IMG/VR virus record: IMGVR_UViG_3300020171_002237
Location: 1-49,009 of that record
From: a virus
DNA: 49,009 nt
Reading direction: 5' to 3' (one strand)
Shown here: positions 1 through 7,665 of the stretch, one piece after another
Numbering within the stretch: position 1 is the first letter of the stretch
Layout: each line of letters begins with the position of its first letter
Position numbers and translations under genes: made by a program
The notes under the pieces: model-generated
Databases searched by the model: none
What the model was told of the DNA's origin: nothing
The model's input: the letters and a program-made list of their open reading frames with translations, nothing else

Positions 1-942
1 ATGGCATTAAATCTGGCGAAGGCCGTACTTGGTTACTTGAAGGAGCGGCCTGATGAGAAGCTGACTGCGCGGCAGATTGCCGAATGGATCTTCGTCACGT
101 TCCCTGATGAATGCCAAGCGAAGAAGCAGAGCAGCCAGTACGTGAGCACGGACGCTGAGCTGGTGCAGCAGCTTGTCGCGGAAATCAGCTCGCAGCGCCC
201 GCGCTTGCAGAAACGTCACCCAGAGTTGAAGACCACCGAGGGTCGGCCACGCAAGTATTACCACTCGGAGAAATCTGACGTCGCCGAAGTTGCGGCGGCT
301 GAGGGCGTGGTTGCCGCTCCTATGGCAGACAGTAGCGATGCCAAGCTCGGGGAACACGCGATGTACCCGCTGCTCTCGCTGTATCTGTGGGAAGAGTTCG
401 GGGTCTATTCGAAGCGAATCGACGAGAAGCGCTCATCCAACAAGCGAGGGCCAAACGGAAACCGTTGGCTGTACCCGGACGTAGTCGGGATGGAGGATTT
501 GGGCGCTGAATGGCACCAGGAGGTTCGGGACTGCGTGAATCAGTACTCCGACAAACGCACCAAGCTGTGGTCGTTCGAGGCGAAGTTGCTGATCAACCGG
601 TCGAACGTGCGTGAATGCTACTTCCAGGCGGTATCCAACTCGTCATGGGCCAATTTCGGCTATCTGGTCGCAGCGGAGATCGAGGGCCAGGATACGCTCA
701 AGGAATTGCGGATGCTGTTTGCGGCTCACGGCATCGGCCTGATTAAACTGGATGCCGACAACCCGGCAGACAGTCAGGTGTTGATTCCTGCCCGCGAACG
801 AGACGAGATTGATTGGGACATGGCCAACCGGCTGGCAACGGAAAACCGGGATTTTCTCGATTACGTGAAGCTGGTGAAGCAGTTCTACCAAACCGGCGAA
901 GCAAGGCTGGCCGATTGGGATGTGCCCGAGGCGACCGACTGA
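1..942 (+). CDS. HrgA-like protein (COG2958): winged-helix domain plus predicted PD-(D/E)XK nuclease domain
   Basis: 313 residues. The first ~85 residues resemble the HARE/winged-helix domain that opens HrgA-type (COG2958) proteins. A low-complexity Ala-rich linker follows (about 90-112). The C-terminal half carries the series D160 (YPDVVG), then E193-x-K195 (SFEAKLL), which fits a PD-(D/E)XK restriction-endonuclease core. Known: in Helicobacter pylori, hrgA replaces a restriction-modification locus in some strains; the biochemical role of the family is not settled. Inference: DNA-targeting cargo, possibly defence. It lies beyond the lysis genes on the opposite strand, converging on the next gene with a 6-bp gap, as accessory genes often do at prophage ends. 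The start is base 1 of the window, so its ribosome binding site cannot be seen and the protein could be longer. Confidence 0.7.
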   Translation: MALNLAKAVLGYLKERPDEKLTARQIAEWIFVTFPDECQAKKQSSQYVSTDAELVQQLVAEISSQRPRLQKRHPELKTTEGRPRKYYHSEKSDVAEVAAAEGVVAAPMADSSDAKLGEHAMYPLLSLYLWEEFGVYSKRIDEKRSSNKRGPNGNRWLYPDVVGMEDLGAEWHQEVRDCVNQYSDKRTKLWSFEAKLLINRSNVRECYFQAVSNSSWANFGYLVAAEIEGQDTLKELRMLFAAHGIGLIKLDADNPADSQVLIPARERDEIDWDMANRLATENRDFLDYVKLVKQFYQTGEARLADWDVPEATD

Positions 943-948
943 GGAAGA

Positions 949-1239
949 CTACTCGAGATGGCCGATGACATCAAGGCGTTGCTCGCCCCGCTGAAACGCG
1001 CCAAACCATTCATTGCGTGAGTCGGCGCGGGCCCGGCTCACGAGTAATGCAAAACCCTCGCAGCCTCTCTCTTTGGCAGAGGCGAAATCACTAATGTCAA
1101 ATTTCGCTTCGCGCACAAGCGTCGTCGCGACCGTTTTCATGGCGGATTCGAATAAATCCAGCAGGCTCGCCTCCAAGACGTCGTCGATGTTGCGCGAGGT
1201 CACGTCGTCGATGACGGCGCGCTTGAATCGGTTGCTCAT
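949..1239 (-). CDS. small unknown protein, 96 aa, with the repeated 31-bp leader element
   Basis: Starts MSNRFKRAVIDDV. The ATG at 1239 is preceded by AAGGAG at 8-nt spacing, which favours it over the longer reading that begins at 1311. The protein is soluble, mixed charged and helical, with no membrane segment or signal peptide, so it is not an obvious Rz/Rz1 spanin despite sitting next to the lysozyme gene. Product not recognised. Its 5' region carries the same 31-bp element (1268-1298) that precedes the small genes at 27-29 kb and the DUF2924 gene at 46.8 kb. This suggests it is controlled with those accessory genes, not with the lysis cassette. Confidence 0.65.
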   Translation of the reverse strand: MSNRFKRAVIDDVTSRNIDDVLEASLLDLFESAMKTVATTLVREAKFDISDFASAKERGCEGFALLVSRARADSRNEWFGAFQRGEQRLDVIGHLE

Positions 1240-1267
1240 GGCTAATGCTCCTTGTTGGCGTGGATGA

Positions 1268-1298
1268 CATGAACGCGCTGTTCGGGGATGAAGCCAAG
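1268..1298 (-). promoter_or_regulatory. 31-bp leader element, copy 7
   Basis: Read on the minus strand: CTTGGCTTC, 7 variable bases, AACAGCGCG, then TTCATG. Spacing is identical to the six other copies. It ends 28 nt before the ATG of the 96-aa gene. Seen directly; the function as promoter or operator is inferred. Confidence 0.6.
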
Positions 1299-1318
1299 CT
1301 GTTCCGGACATTTCTGGT

Positions 1319-1783
1319 TCAGGTGTTGCGAATCAGCAAAGTGGCCTCTGCTTCCCGGCGAGTGACAAGTCCCGGTAGAACTTTCCCGCCGCCGTAGATC
1401 CACCTGCGCAGTTCCTGACTAGCCGCGATCCAGTCCCGTTGGGTGACTCGCCGCCGCAGCGTAGACGTCTGCAGCCGCCCAGCCCCAAGGTTGAACGTGA
1501 AATCCACGATGGCCGCGAGCCGCTCTTCGGGCTCGGTGACCAGCACCGGGCAGTAGCGCAGCGTCGCAGCTAGTGCCGTTTGCAGATCGCTCGCCAGATA
1601 AACCTCTGCCTCACCTTCGGTGATCAGCGGGTGTTTGGGGTCGCAGAGGTGGCCATATCCAATAGTCCAGTACCCGGCCGGACAGATGTAAGGATGTGCG
1701 AGCAAGGGATCAGCCCTTGCCACCCGATGGAACCCCTCAAACCGCTTGGCCAAGTCCACGGCTGCTTGGGGTGCGCCAATCAC
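1319..1783 (-). CDS. phage endolysin, GH24 lysozyme family
   Basis: 154 residues, a usual length for a phage lysozyme. Cleaves peptidoglycan glycan strands at the end of infection. The catalytic Glu16 lies in KRFEGF, and the C34-x5-T40 pair in the CPAGYWTIGYGH block matches the E-(C/D)-T layout of the family. There are more residues than usual between the Glu and the Cys. The later FNLGAG and GLVTRR blocks are typical of RrrD/R-type lysozymes. There is no signal peptide or N-terminal membrane anchor, so release should depend on the holin. Overlaps the holin gene by 4 bp (ATGA), so the two are translationally coupled. Confidence 0.92.
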   Translation of the reverse strand: MIGAPQAAVDLAKRFEGFHRVARADPLLAHPYICPAGYWTIGYGHLCDPKHPLITEGEAEVYLASDLQTALAATLRYCPVLVTEPEERLAAIVDFTFNLGAGRLQTSTLRRRVTQRDWIAASQELRRWIYGGGKVLPGLVTRREAEATLLIRNT

Positions 1784-2256
1784 GACCGACCTCGATCAAA
1801 CACTCGGCCAAGGAACCAGAAGTTCAGCACACCAGCCCAAAGCGCCTGATCTGCCTCCGACCAAGCGGCCAGCACGGCAGCACCCCAGCCAGCCCCAGCG
1901 TTCAGGGCCGCAACGAACGCCACCGTCTTGGCCGCACAGTACAACGCCATCAGCCAGTAGGTGATGATTGGCCGCACGCTTGATGACAAGGCATCAGCCC
2001 ACCAGACACCTGTTTTCTCGCCCTGGGTGCGTACAGCGTCACGCAGTGCCTCGATTGCACCCGTGTTCCATGCCGCGTCAGCTTGTGAGCCGATTTCAGC
2101 CATGCGCTGCGCACCACGAATCTTCTCAAATTCCAACGCCTTGTCCTGCATCGCCAGTTCGTGGCCTCGCTCGCCCTTGCGGTCCAGCCATTTCAGAAAT
2201 TCAGGAGCCAGTCGAAAGGCCCCACCCAACAATCCACCCAGAAGTGTTTCGATCAT
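1780..2256 (-). CDS. holin, 3TM (GTA_holin_3TM-like) family
   Basis: 158 residues. Starts MIETLLGGLLGG, with an amphipathic N-terminus followed by a charged helical stretch (KWLDRKGERGHELAMQDK, the family signature). Hydrophobic segments lie near residues 95-120 (PIITYWLMALYCAAKTVAF) and 138-152 (LWAGVLNFWFLGRVF). The family forms the membrane lesion that lets the lysozyme reach the wall. Coupled by ATGA overlaps to both the upstream small membrane protein and the downstream lysozyme gene, which makes a compact lysis operon. Confidence 0.85.
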   Translation of the reverse strand: MIETLLGGLLGGAFRLAPEFLKWLDRKGERGHELAMQDKALEFEKIRGAQRMAEIGSQADAAWNTGAIEALRDAVRTQGEKTGVWWADALSSSVRPIITYWLMALYCAAKTVAFVAALNAGAGWGAAVLAAWSEADQALWAGVLNFWFLGRVFDRGRS

Positions 2257-2546
2257 TGGGCACCTCCGAACAGTTTGAGTTTGATCAGAGTGCCGGTCAG
2301 GATTGCCATCACCAGCCCGGTGACCACCATCTTGATGATGGTCAGGCCAGCAGTCTTCTTGGCTTCATTGAAGGCATCGAGCAGATTGCGCAGTTCGCGG
2401 ATGTCGTGGGCCGCGTCCTCACCATCGAGACCCACCTCATGCAGGGCGTGACGCGCACCCCTCTCAGCCGCACGCTCAAGCATCTGCTCAAAGTCGTCGT
2501 GCGGCATCGTCACCATCTTGCGTCGTTCAGTTTGATTCGCTTCCAT
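2253..2546 (-). CDS. small membrane protein of the lysis cassette (DUF6127-like)
   Basis: 97 residues. A charged, coiled-coil-prone N-terminal part (MPHDDFEQMLERAAERGARHAL) is followed by one transmembrane helix near residues 70-90 (IIKMVVTGLVMAILTGTLI). This resembles the DUF6127-type proteins beside phage holins. It may be a holin partner or antiholin, which is inference from its place: it is the first gene of the lysis operon and overlaps the holin start by 4 bp. No clear Rz/Rz1 pair was found nearby. Confidence 0.7.
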   Translation of the reverse strand: MEANQTERRKMVTMPHDDFEQMLERAAERGARHALHEVGLDGEDAAHDIRELRNLLDAFNEAKKTAGLTIIKMVVTGLVMAILTGTLIKLKLFGGAQ

Positions 2547-2558
2547 TTTTCATACTCC

Positions 2559-2608
2559 AAAAATGCGAAACCCGCCAGATGCGCGTGATGCACATCGAAG
2601 CGGGCTTC
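2559..2608 (-). terminator. probable intrinsic terminator between tail and lysis operons
   Basis: On the minus strand GAAGCCCGC (2608-2600) pairs with GCGGGTTTC (2575-2567), and the loop can itself fold. The stem is followed by GCA and five T (2563-2559). It sits between the stop of the last tail gene and the first lysis gene. Seen directly; the U-tract is short, so termination may be partial. Confidence 0.55.
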
Positions 2609-2634
2609 AGGTTAAAAATTGTTTTCTGTCGGGG

Positions 2635-2856
2635 TCAGATTTCAATGATTTCCAGACTCAGATTGGGTGCAACGGCTTCCAGAACGCCATCGCGCACAAA
2701 AACGCGCGCTCCCATGCTTGCGCTGCCCCTGGCCTTGACGGTGCCACCACCCGGCAACTGGACGGTGACAACACCGGTGCCAATTTCTGACACGGTGCCG
2801 ACCTGTAGCGGTGGGTCAGACAGCAATTGCCTGAACTGCTCGTAAACGTTATGCAT
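2635..2856 (-). CDS. small tail-module protein, 73 aa
   Basis: Starts MHNVYEQFRQLLSDPP. The ATG at 2856 lies inside the last codons of the 658-aa gene (8-bp overlap), so it is probably coupled to it. The middle (VGTVSEIGTGVVTVQLPGGGTVKARG) reads as a small beta barrel of the kind seen in phage baseplate or spike-type proteins. Function unknown; by position it is the last tail gene. Confidence 0.6.
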   Translation of the reverse strand: MHNVYEQFRQLLSDPPLQVGTVSEIGTGVVTVQLPGGGTVKARGSASMGARVFVRDGVLEAVAPNLSLEIIEI

Positions 2857-4825
2857 AGGTCTGCACTCCCAAGGTTTGCCAGACCTCTGGAAACCCGGCC
2901 TGCACTTGGGTGGATCGCACCAGTCCGATGCGGTCAATACCGCCATCTCGGTACTGGACAAAGGCACCGGGCTCAATGATTCCGGTCTCAGCCAGCACCG
3001 GCATATTCAAACTGACCTCAATCTGCCGACCGGTGTCACTCAAAACTGCCAATCCGCGCTGGCGGGCAACAGCAGCCTCAGAAATCAGGGCATCCACCAC
3101 CATCGGTGCCAGAGAATCGCCAGCGGTGCCCGCCCGGGTCACCTGCGCCAGCACTCCGGCTTCCTGGCCTGAGATAAACACCCGGTTGTAGGACGGCTTT
3201 TCCAGCCAGCGCAGGGATTCCTTTTCCACGACATCGACTGGCAGAACAAAGTTGGGGGTCACAGTGGCCCATTCCCAGGGCGCGACTGGAAATCGGTGTC
3301 GCACGCGAATCGTCTGGTCTCTGGGGTGTGGCAGCAGATAACCACCGGCTGCCCCAGCAATGACACTCAAGGACTCAATCCATGTCCCTTGGTGCGAAAA
3401 CACCCCGGCTGGTACGTTCCAGTCGGTTAGTCCCCAGTCCACGCTCCAGCCCATGGAGGCACCATTGATGGTCAGCACATCGTCCATCAACTGGCGTGCC
3501 GTTCGCGCCTGTGAGTTGGTGAACGTCATCACCGGCGCATAGGGTGCTGCCAGCACGGCATTCTTGCCGCGACCGGTCAAACGAATGCTGGTTTGCCCAA
3601 AGCTGCGTTCACGGCTGATGTTTTCAGCAAGGACTGCATAAGTGGTGCCGTTGACTGTGGCCAGCAGTTCCACCACGCCAGCGCCGTTTGGCTCGATCAG
3701 ACTTTGCGCACTGTGCGGTAACACGGCATCAAATCCCCAAGCCCAGGAGGACGCATCAAGAGACAGGGACAAACTGTTGACCGGCACCTCCACCCCGTTG
3801 GATGCCCGGCGCAGACTGACATCGTTGATCACAAAGTACACCTTTCTGACCGCTACGGTCACAACGCCGATTGGCGGGGTTGAAGGAAATTCACACTGAC
3901 GAGCCCCAAACATCAGCATGGGTGCCGCCAGTGGCGGACAGGCAAACAGCAAGGCTGTGCCCCAGCACGTCGGCTTAATGGGTGGGGTCGCCGGGATCAA
4001 ATGCACACCGGGTCGCGGTACCCAAGCCTCCTGAAAGGCCGATGGCAGAAACCTCTTCAGTGGAACGGCAGCGCCAGCATGGCCCGTGTACCCCTTGTTG
4101 CGAGGGATCGCACCAGCCCAAAAGTTCTCGAGCCATGCGCGCCTGTCATGCAACCCGTCCTGAAAACGGCCCACGGCGCGAACGGTTGGCCCACGGTGGC
4201 CTTCCTGGAAGGGACTGGTGCTGTTCACTCGTCGATCAGCCAGCCCGTCCGACCAATTGGCATGCAGGCGTGACCGCGTCGCGCATCCATCCTGAAACTG
4301 CGATCCAACTTCTCGGCTGGAACGAATTGCCTCAACATAACTCGGGCTCACGCCCTGGCGGATCGAGGCAGCGTTATGCGCTTGATCCGTCGCGCCAGCA
4401 TTGGTCGCTTGGGCGTGCTGCTGTGGTTGGGTCAGGCCGGACTCATTGACCAGCGACACCTGCGACCAGGTCTGCACCTGCGCCACCATCGGCCGTTGCG
4501 TCTGGCTCTGGTACTTCACAGCGACCGTACCGACCAGATCAGGCAATACCGCTTGCCACGCCACCGGCACACCAATGACCAGTCGCAATTGGGTGACCAG
4601 CTCTGGCAGCGCACCTGAGACTTCGAGCAATGAGTCCGGGTGCGTGCTGGTGTCACTGTCACCAAACACAAAGCGGGTCGGATGCACCCTGGGCGGCTGG
4701 GCAAACACCAGATCGGTGATTTTGGCGTTCGAATCAGCAACACCCTCACCAAACACCAGATCCAGCGCGTCAAGGAGCGGTGTACCAGCAAAGACCAAGT
4801 TTTCTGGCACCGCGTGAACCCTCAC
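2849..4825 (-). CDS. large tail tip / hub-like structural protein, 658 aa
   Basis: Product family not firmly recognised. Position, size and beta-rich sequence point to a tail tip or hub protein. The last ~250 residues (from about ISRERSFGQTSIRLTGRG) have the look of the hub proteins of long-tailed phages, with paired-barrel sequence ending in a conserved-looking SVLAETGIIEPG...GLVRST pattern. The listed start is GTG at 4825 without a clear Shine-Dalgarno. A second GTG at 4810 has GAGGG 8 nt upstream and may be the true start (5 residues shorter). Followed by the 73-aa gene, which overlaps its end. Confidence 0.65.
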   Translation of the reverse strand: MRVHAVPENLVFAGTPLLDALDLVFGEGVADSNAKITDLVFAQPPRVHPTRFVFGDSDTSTHPDSLLEVSGALPELVTQLRLVIGVPVAWQAVLPDLVGTVAVKYQSQTQRPMVAQVQTWSQVSLVNESGLTQPQQHAQATNAGATDQAHNAASIRQGVSPSYVEAIRSSREVGSQFQDGCATRSRLHANWSDGLADRRVNSTSPFQEGHRGPTVRAVGRFQDGLHDRRAWLENFWAGAIPRNKGYTGHAGAAVPLKRFLPSAFQEAWVPRPGVHLIPATPPIKPTCWGTALLFACPPLAAPMLMFGARQCEFPSTPPIGVVTVAVRKVYFVINDVSLRRASNGVEVPVNSLSLSLDASSWAWGFDAVLPHSAQSLIEPNGAGVVELLATVNGTTYAVLAENISRERSFGQTSIRLTGRGKNAVLAAPYAPVMTFTNSQARTARQLMDDVLTINGASMGWSVDWGLTDWNVPAGVFSHQGTWIESLSVIAGAAGGYLLPHPRDQTIRVRHRFPVAPWEWATVTPNFVLPVDVVEKESLRWLEKPSYNRVFISGQEAGVLAQVTRAGTAGDSLAPMVVDALISEAAVARQRGLAVLSDTGRQIEVSLNMPVLAETGIIEPGAFVQYRDGGIDRIGLVRSTQVQAGFPEVWQTLGVQTYA

Positions 4826-4838
4826 AAATCAAAGAACA

Positions 4839-5246
4839 TCAAGTCAAAGTGCATTGCCCCAACAGCGCACGCGCACCGGCGTAAAGCACCGTGCCACTGG
4901 TGCCCGAGAGTTTGAAATCTCCGGTACCAGCAGCGTCCGACACCGAACCATCGGCCACCACTTCATCCCGCCCATTGATCCAGCGTGCCCAAAGCGCAGT
5001 GCCAGTCTCCAGAATCAGGTCACCCGAAGGCTCTGACTGCTTGAGTGCCAGCACGCTGGCATTTATCTCACCGCACGGCTTGGCCAGCAGGATCTCCACC
5101 AGCAGCCCACCACCTGGATCACCGCCGGTTGCTGGCTGGGTCGTTGCGTACAGTCGAATGCGGCTGTTTTGCGGGCCAGCATCCGCAAACGTCAGTGTTC
5201 CGGTTAGCCGCGCCAGCTTGTGCGCAGGAGAAATGGCCAGCGTCAT
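4839..5246 (-). CDS. tail-module structural protein, 135 aa
   Basis: Starts MTLAISPAHKLARL. Almost entirely predicted beta strands (LTGTLTFADAGPQNSRIRLYATTQ) with no cysteine cluster, signal or membrane helix. Its ATG overlaps the stop of the LamG-like gene (ATGA), with GGAG 8 nt upstream. Probably a tail tip accessory protein; not recognised further. Confidence 0.6.
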   Translation of the reverse strand: MTLAISPAHKLARLTGTLTFADAGPQNSRIRLYATTQPATGGDPGGGLLVEILLAKPCGEINASVLALKQSEPSGDLILETGTALWARWINGRDEVVADGSVSDAAGTGDFKLSGTSGTVLYAGARALLGQCTLT

Positions 5247-6337
5247 GGCGACTGCTCCGTCATCAACTCAGGCACCACCCGATCAGCCACCACCGCCCGA
5301 AAAGCTTGCGTGTGGTCGTAGCTCACCACGGTGTAGGTGGTGTACGTGGAAACCCTGCCAAACGAATATGCACCGGTAGCCGCTTCGCTCCATGTCTCAC
5401 GGATAACGGCACGAGTGGATTCCTCGATCAGCAGAACACGCCGCCGCACTGGTGTGGCTGGTGTGTTTTTGACGGTGCCCACCACCTGGCCGACACCACC
5501 GAAGTAGATGTCGTGGTGGCCCAAGATCGGAACCAGCGCTTTATTGCGAACTCCCAGTCCATCGAGCGCCTGCATTGGTGCGGTGTTGATGCGCCCAGTG
5601 TTGTCACCCAGACCTTGTGTTGCCAGATTGACCGTTGGAATGGTGTTCACCCGACTCAGGTCAGTGCCGTACCCATGAAAAACCACAGGTGGCCCCACCA
5701 CAGCCAGGCGAACCTGAGCTTCCAGGTCTTGCAGATCGGTCAGGCTGGCAACTCCGTCGAACATGCCCAGTGCCGATAAATTTGCATACATGCCCCAGGA
5801 TGAGGGCCAATTGGAGCCAACACTGGAGAGCAAGCTCAGTGGCACGGAGAACTTCGCTCCCACCCAAGTTCCGTTGCAGTAATACTGGTAGCCACTGGCA
5901 TCAAAAGCGATGGCGACGAACTTGACCGCTGCCCCTGTGGGCAGTCCGACCGAGTTTGCCGAGCCTTCGCAGCGAATTTGCCCATGTGGGCTCAGTGTCG
6001 TGACATCTGTCTCAATCAGCAGTGCATGGAAGTTGCCAGCCACCCCGTAATCAGAAAACAGCATCACCCGTGGATTGACGTGACTCACCAGCGCCATCAG
6101 CACGCCAGAAGTCGGACGAGTCACCCGTTGGTAGATCCAGCCAGCACCCACCCCTTTGACGCAGGTGATGGATTGAATGGGGTTGGTTCCTACCACCACC
6201 AGACTGGCTGACTGGCCCGCCATGTCCGCATGGTTACCGCCACCTGTCAAATCGGTCAAAACCGAGTTCGACTCGAAATGTGAGGAGTCATACGCAATAA
6301 TCGGGGTCAACCCCGGAGCACTTGTCCACCAGTTCAT
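5243..6337 (-). CDS. tail protein with LamG/concanavalin-like domain
   Basis: 364 residues. Residues ~15-215 look like a concanavalin/LamG jelly roll (opening YDSSHFES..LTDLTGGGNHADM; later VKFVAIAFDASGYQYYCNGTWVG). This fold commonly binds carbohydrate. The C-terminal ~90 residues (VGTVKNTPATPVRRRVLLIEESTRAVIRETWS...GAYSFGRVSTYTTYTVVSYD) match the short carboxypeptidase-regulatory-like / FN3-like beta sandwich found at the end of many phage tail-tip proteins. Inference: part of the receptor-contacting tail tip. Coupled to the 135-aa gene by ATGA. Confidence 0.65.
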   Translation of the reverse strand: MNWWTSAPGLTPIIAYDSSHFESNSVLTDLTGGGNHADMAGQSASLVVVGTNPIQSITCVKGVGAGWIYQRVTRPTSGVLMALVSHVNPRVMLFSDYGVAGNFHALLIETDVTTLSPHGQIRCEGSANSVGLPTGAAVKFVAIAFDASGYQYYCNGTWVGAKFSVPLSLLSSVGSNWPSSWGMYANLSALGMFDGVASLTDLQDLEAQVRLAVVGPPVVFHGYGTDLSRVNTIPTVNLATQGLGDNTGRINTAPMQALDGLGVRNKALVPILGHHDIYFGGVGQVVGTVKNTPATPVRRRVLLIEESTRAVIRETWSEAATGAYSFGRVSTYTTYTVVSYDHTQAFRAVVADRVVPELMTEQSP

Positions 6338-6340
6338 GGC

Positions 6341-7627
6341 TTACCACCAGGGCCCGGTGATGTCATAGGCCAGTGTCGCGGTGTAATTGCCACTGCTGAC
6401 ACCATGCGCGACTTTGAGCAGTAGAAAAGTGCGCCCTGGGTAACCCGCCACGCCCGAGATGGTGTCTAGGTGGTTGAAACTAGGGCTGTCGTTATGCACC
6501 CAGAACATGCCTGGCATCCTGCCGCGCAAGTGGGAGCTTTCACGCAGCAAGGTCGGGTGCAGGATCATGCTGTAGTCCGGCCCATTGGGCCAACTGATGC
6601 CCGTGCTGTAACCTGAGGTGGTTTGGCCGTTGTTGGTGTTCAGGCTGGTGAACGAAGCACTGACGTTGTTGCCGATTTGCAGATAGCTGCGCATCAGAAT
6701 CTTGCCTGTGCCGTCCAGGGTTCGCGGAAATCGTGAGCGCCAGTCGGAGGATTGATAGCCTTCGCCATCAAAACTGCTGTTCGGTATGGACGCATAGTTA
6801 TAGGCCTCCTGCGCGCACAGCAAGGTGTTGAAACCGTCGGCACTGCGGTAACTCTCGAAGTCGGTGAAGCACTTGCCGCCCAAGCCGCCCGAACTCCAGG
6901 TGTCATTGAAGATGTAAAAGCCACGATCATCACCCACCAAAGTCCACGGGCGGTTGAAAACGGACGCGCCGTAGTGGTCGTAGGCGTTGCCATCTGACCT
7001 GGCGTAGTACCACTTGTACCAACCGTCATACACACCGGCACCGGAACCGGTCGCGATTTCGTTTCGTGTGGGGTAAGCGCTGTCAAATGGAGCCCGGGCA
7101 CCGACGAAAGTGTCAATATCACTCATGCCTTGGGCCATGGTCACCTTAGCCTTTTTGGCGTAAGTGGTGGTGTAGGCAGGATCACAACCGTCGTCCACCC
7201 GCAGGTAGGGACGATTGGAGAGGACATTTCTGCTGCGGTAAGCGCGCTTGTTGGTGGCGGTAAACGCAATCTCCCAGCCCAGGGGTGCCACCTTGGAGGT
7301 GATGCTCGCTCCAGTGGCCGGGCTCACAGGCGTGCCAGTGATGGCGTAGGTGAAGGTGCTGGTCGTCACAGCCACCACACGCACCTCGCCGTTGTACTCG
7401 TTCTGGTCTGCGCCAGAAATGGTCAAGACCTGACCCACCCAGTACAAATGCCCTGCGGGAATGCTGGCTGTGGCGACACCGGCGACGCTGGTCAGCGTTT
7501 CGATGGTTTTGAGGTTGAAACCAGTGACCAGCACCGCATCAAGCAGCGCCGTCATGCAGCCCCAGTCGTTGGTCAGTTGAGGGGCACCTTGCATGGTGTT
7601 GGCGTAGTATTTGACGGGCAGTGTCAT
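6341..7627 (-). CDS. tail-module structural protein, 428 aa
   Basis: Starts MTLPVKYYANTMQGAPQLTN after an AGGACT ribosome site. The first ~115 residues are a beta domain of the kind common in this class of tail proteins (IPAGHLYWVGQVLTISGAD). The rest is rich in Tyr, Trp, Gly and Asn and looks like an extracellular virion protein. Ends in YDITGPWW. Probable tail-tip or side-fibre component by position between the 1207-aa and 364-aa genes. No enzyme motif seen. Confidence 0.6.
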   Translation of the reverse strand: MTLPVKYYANTMQGAPQLTNDWGCMTALLDAVLVTGFNLKTIETLTSVAGVATASIPAGHLYWVGQVLTISGADQNEYNGEVRVVAVTTSTFTYAITGTPVSPATGASITSKVAPLGWEIAFTATNKRAYRSRNVLSNRPYLRVDDGCDPAYTTTYAKKAKVTMAQGMSDIDTFVGARAPFDSAYPTRNEIATGSGAGVYDGWYKWYYARSDGNAYDHYGASVFNRPWTLVGDDRGFYIFNDTWSSGGLGGKCFTDFESYRSADGFNTLLCAQEAYNYASIPNSSFDGEGYQSSDWRSRFPRTLDGTGKILMRSYLQIGNNVSASFTSLNTNNGQTTSGYSTGISWPNGPDYSMILHPTLLRESSHLRGRMPGMFWVHNDSPSFNHLDTISGVAGYPGRTFLLLKVAHGVSSGNYTATLAYDITGPWW

Positions 7628-7665
7628 GAAAATCAGTCCTTAAACGTTATTGAAAAAATTCGGGT

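Noticed and set aside
949-1239. Rz/Rz1 spanin
   Set aside because: No N-terminal membrane anchor or lipobox in this or other frames beside the lysozyme gene.
2358-2368. CTTGGCTTC, a match to the first block of the 31-bp element
   Set aside because: Not followed by the AACAGCG block at 7-bp distance and lies on the coding-opposite strand inside the small membrane-protein gene. A similar lone match near 13540 in the tape measure gene was rejected for the same reason.
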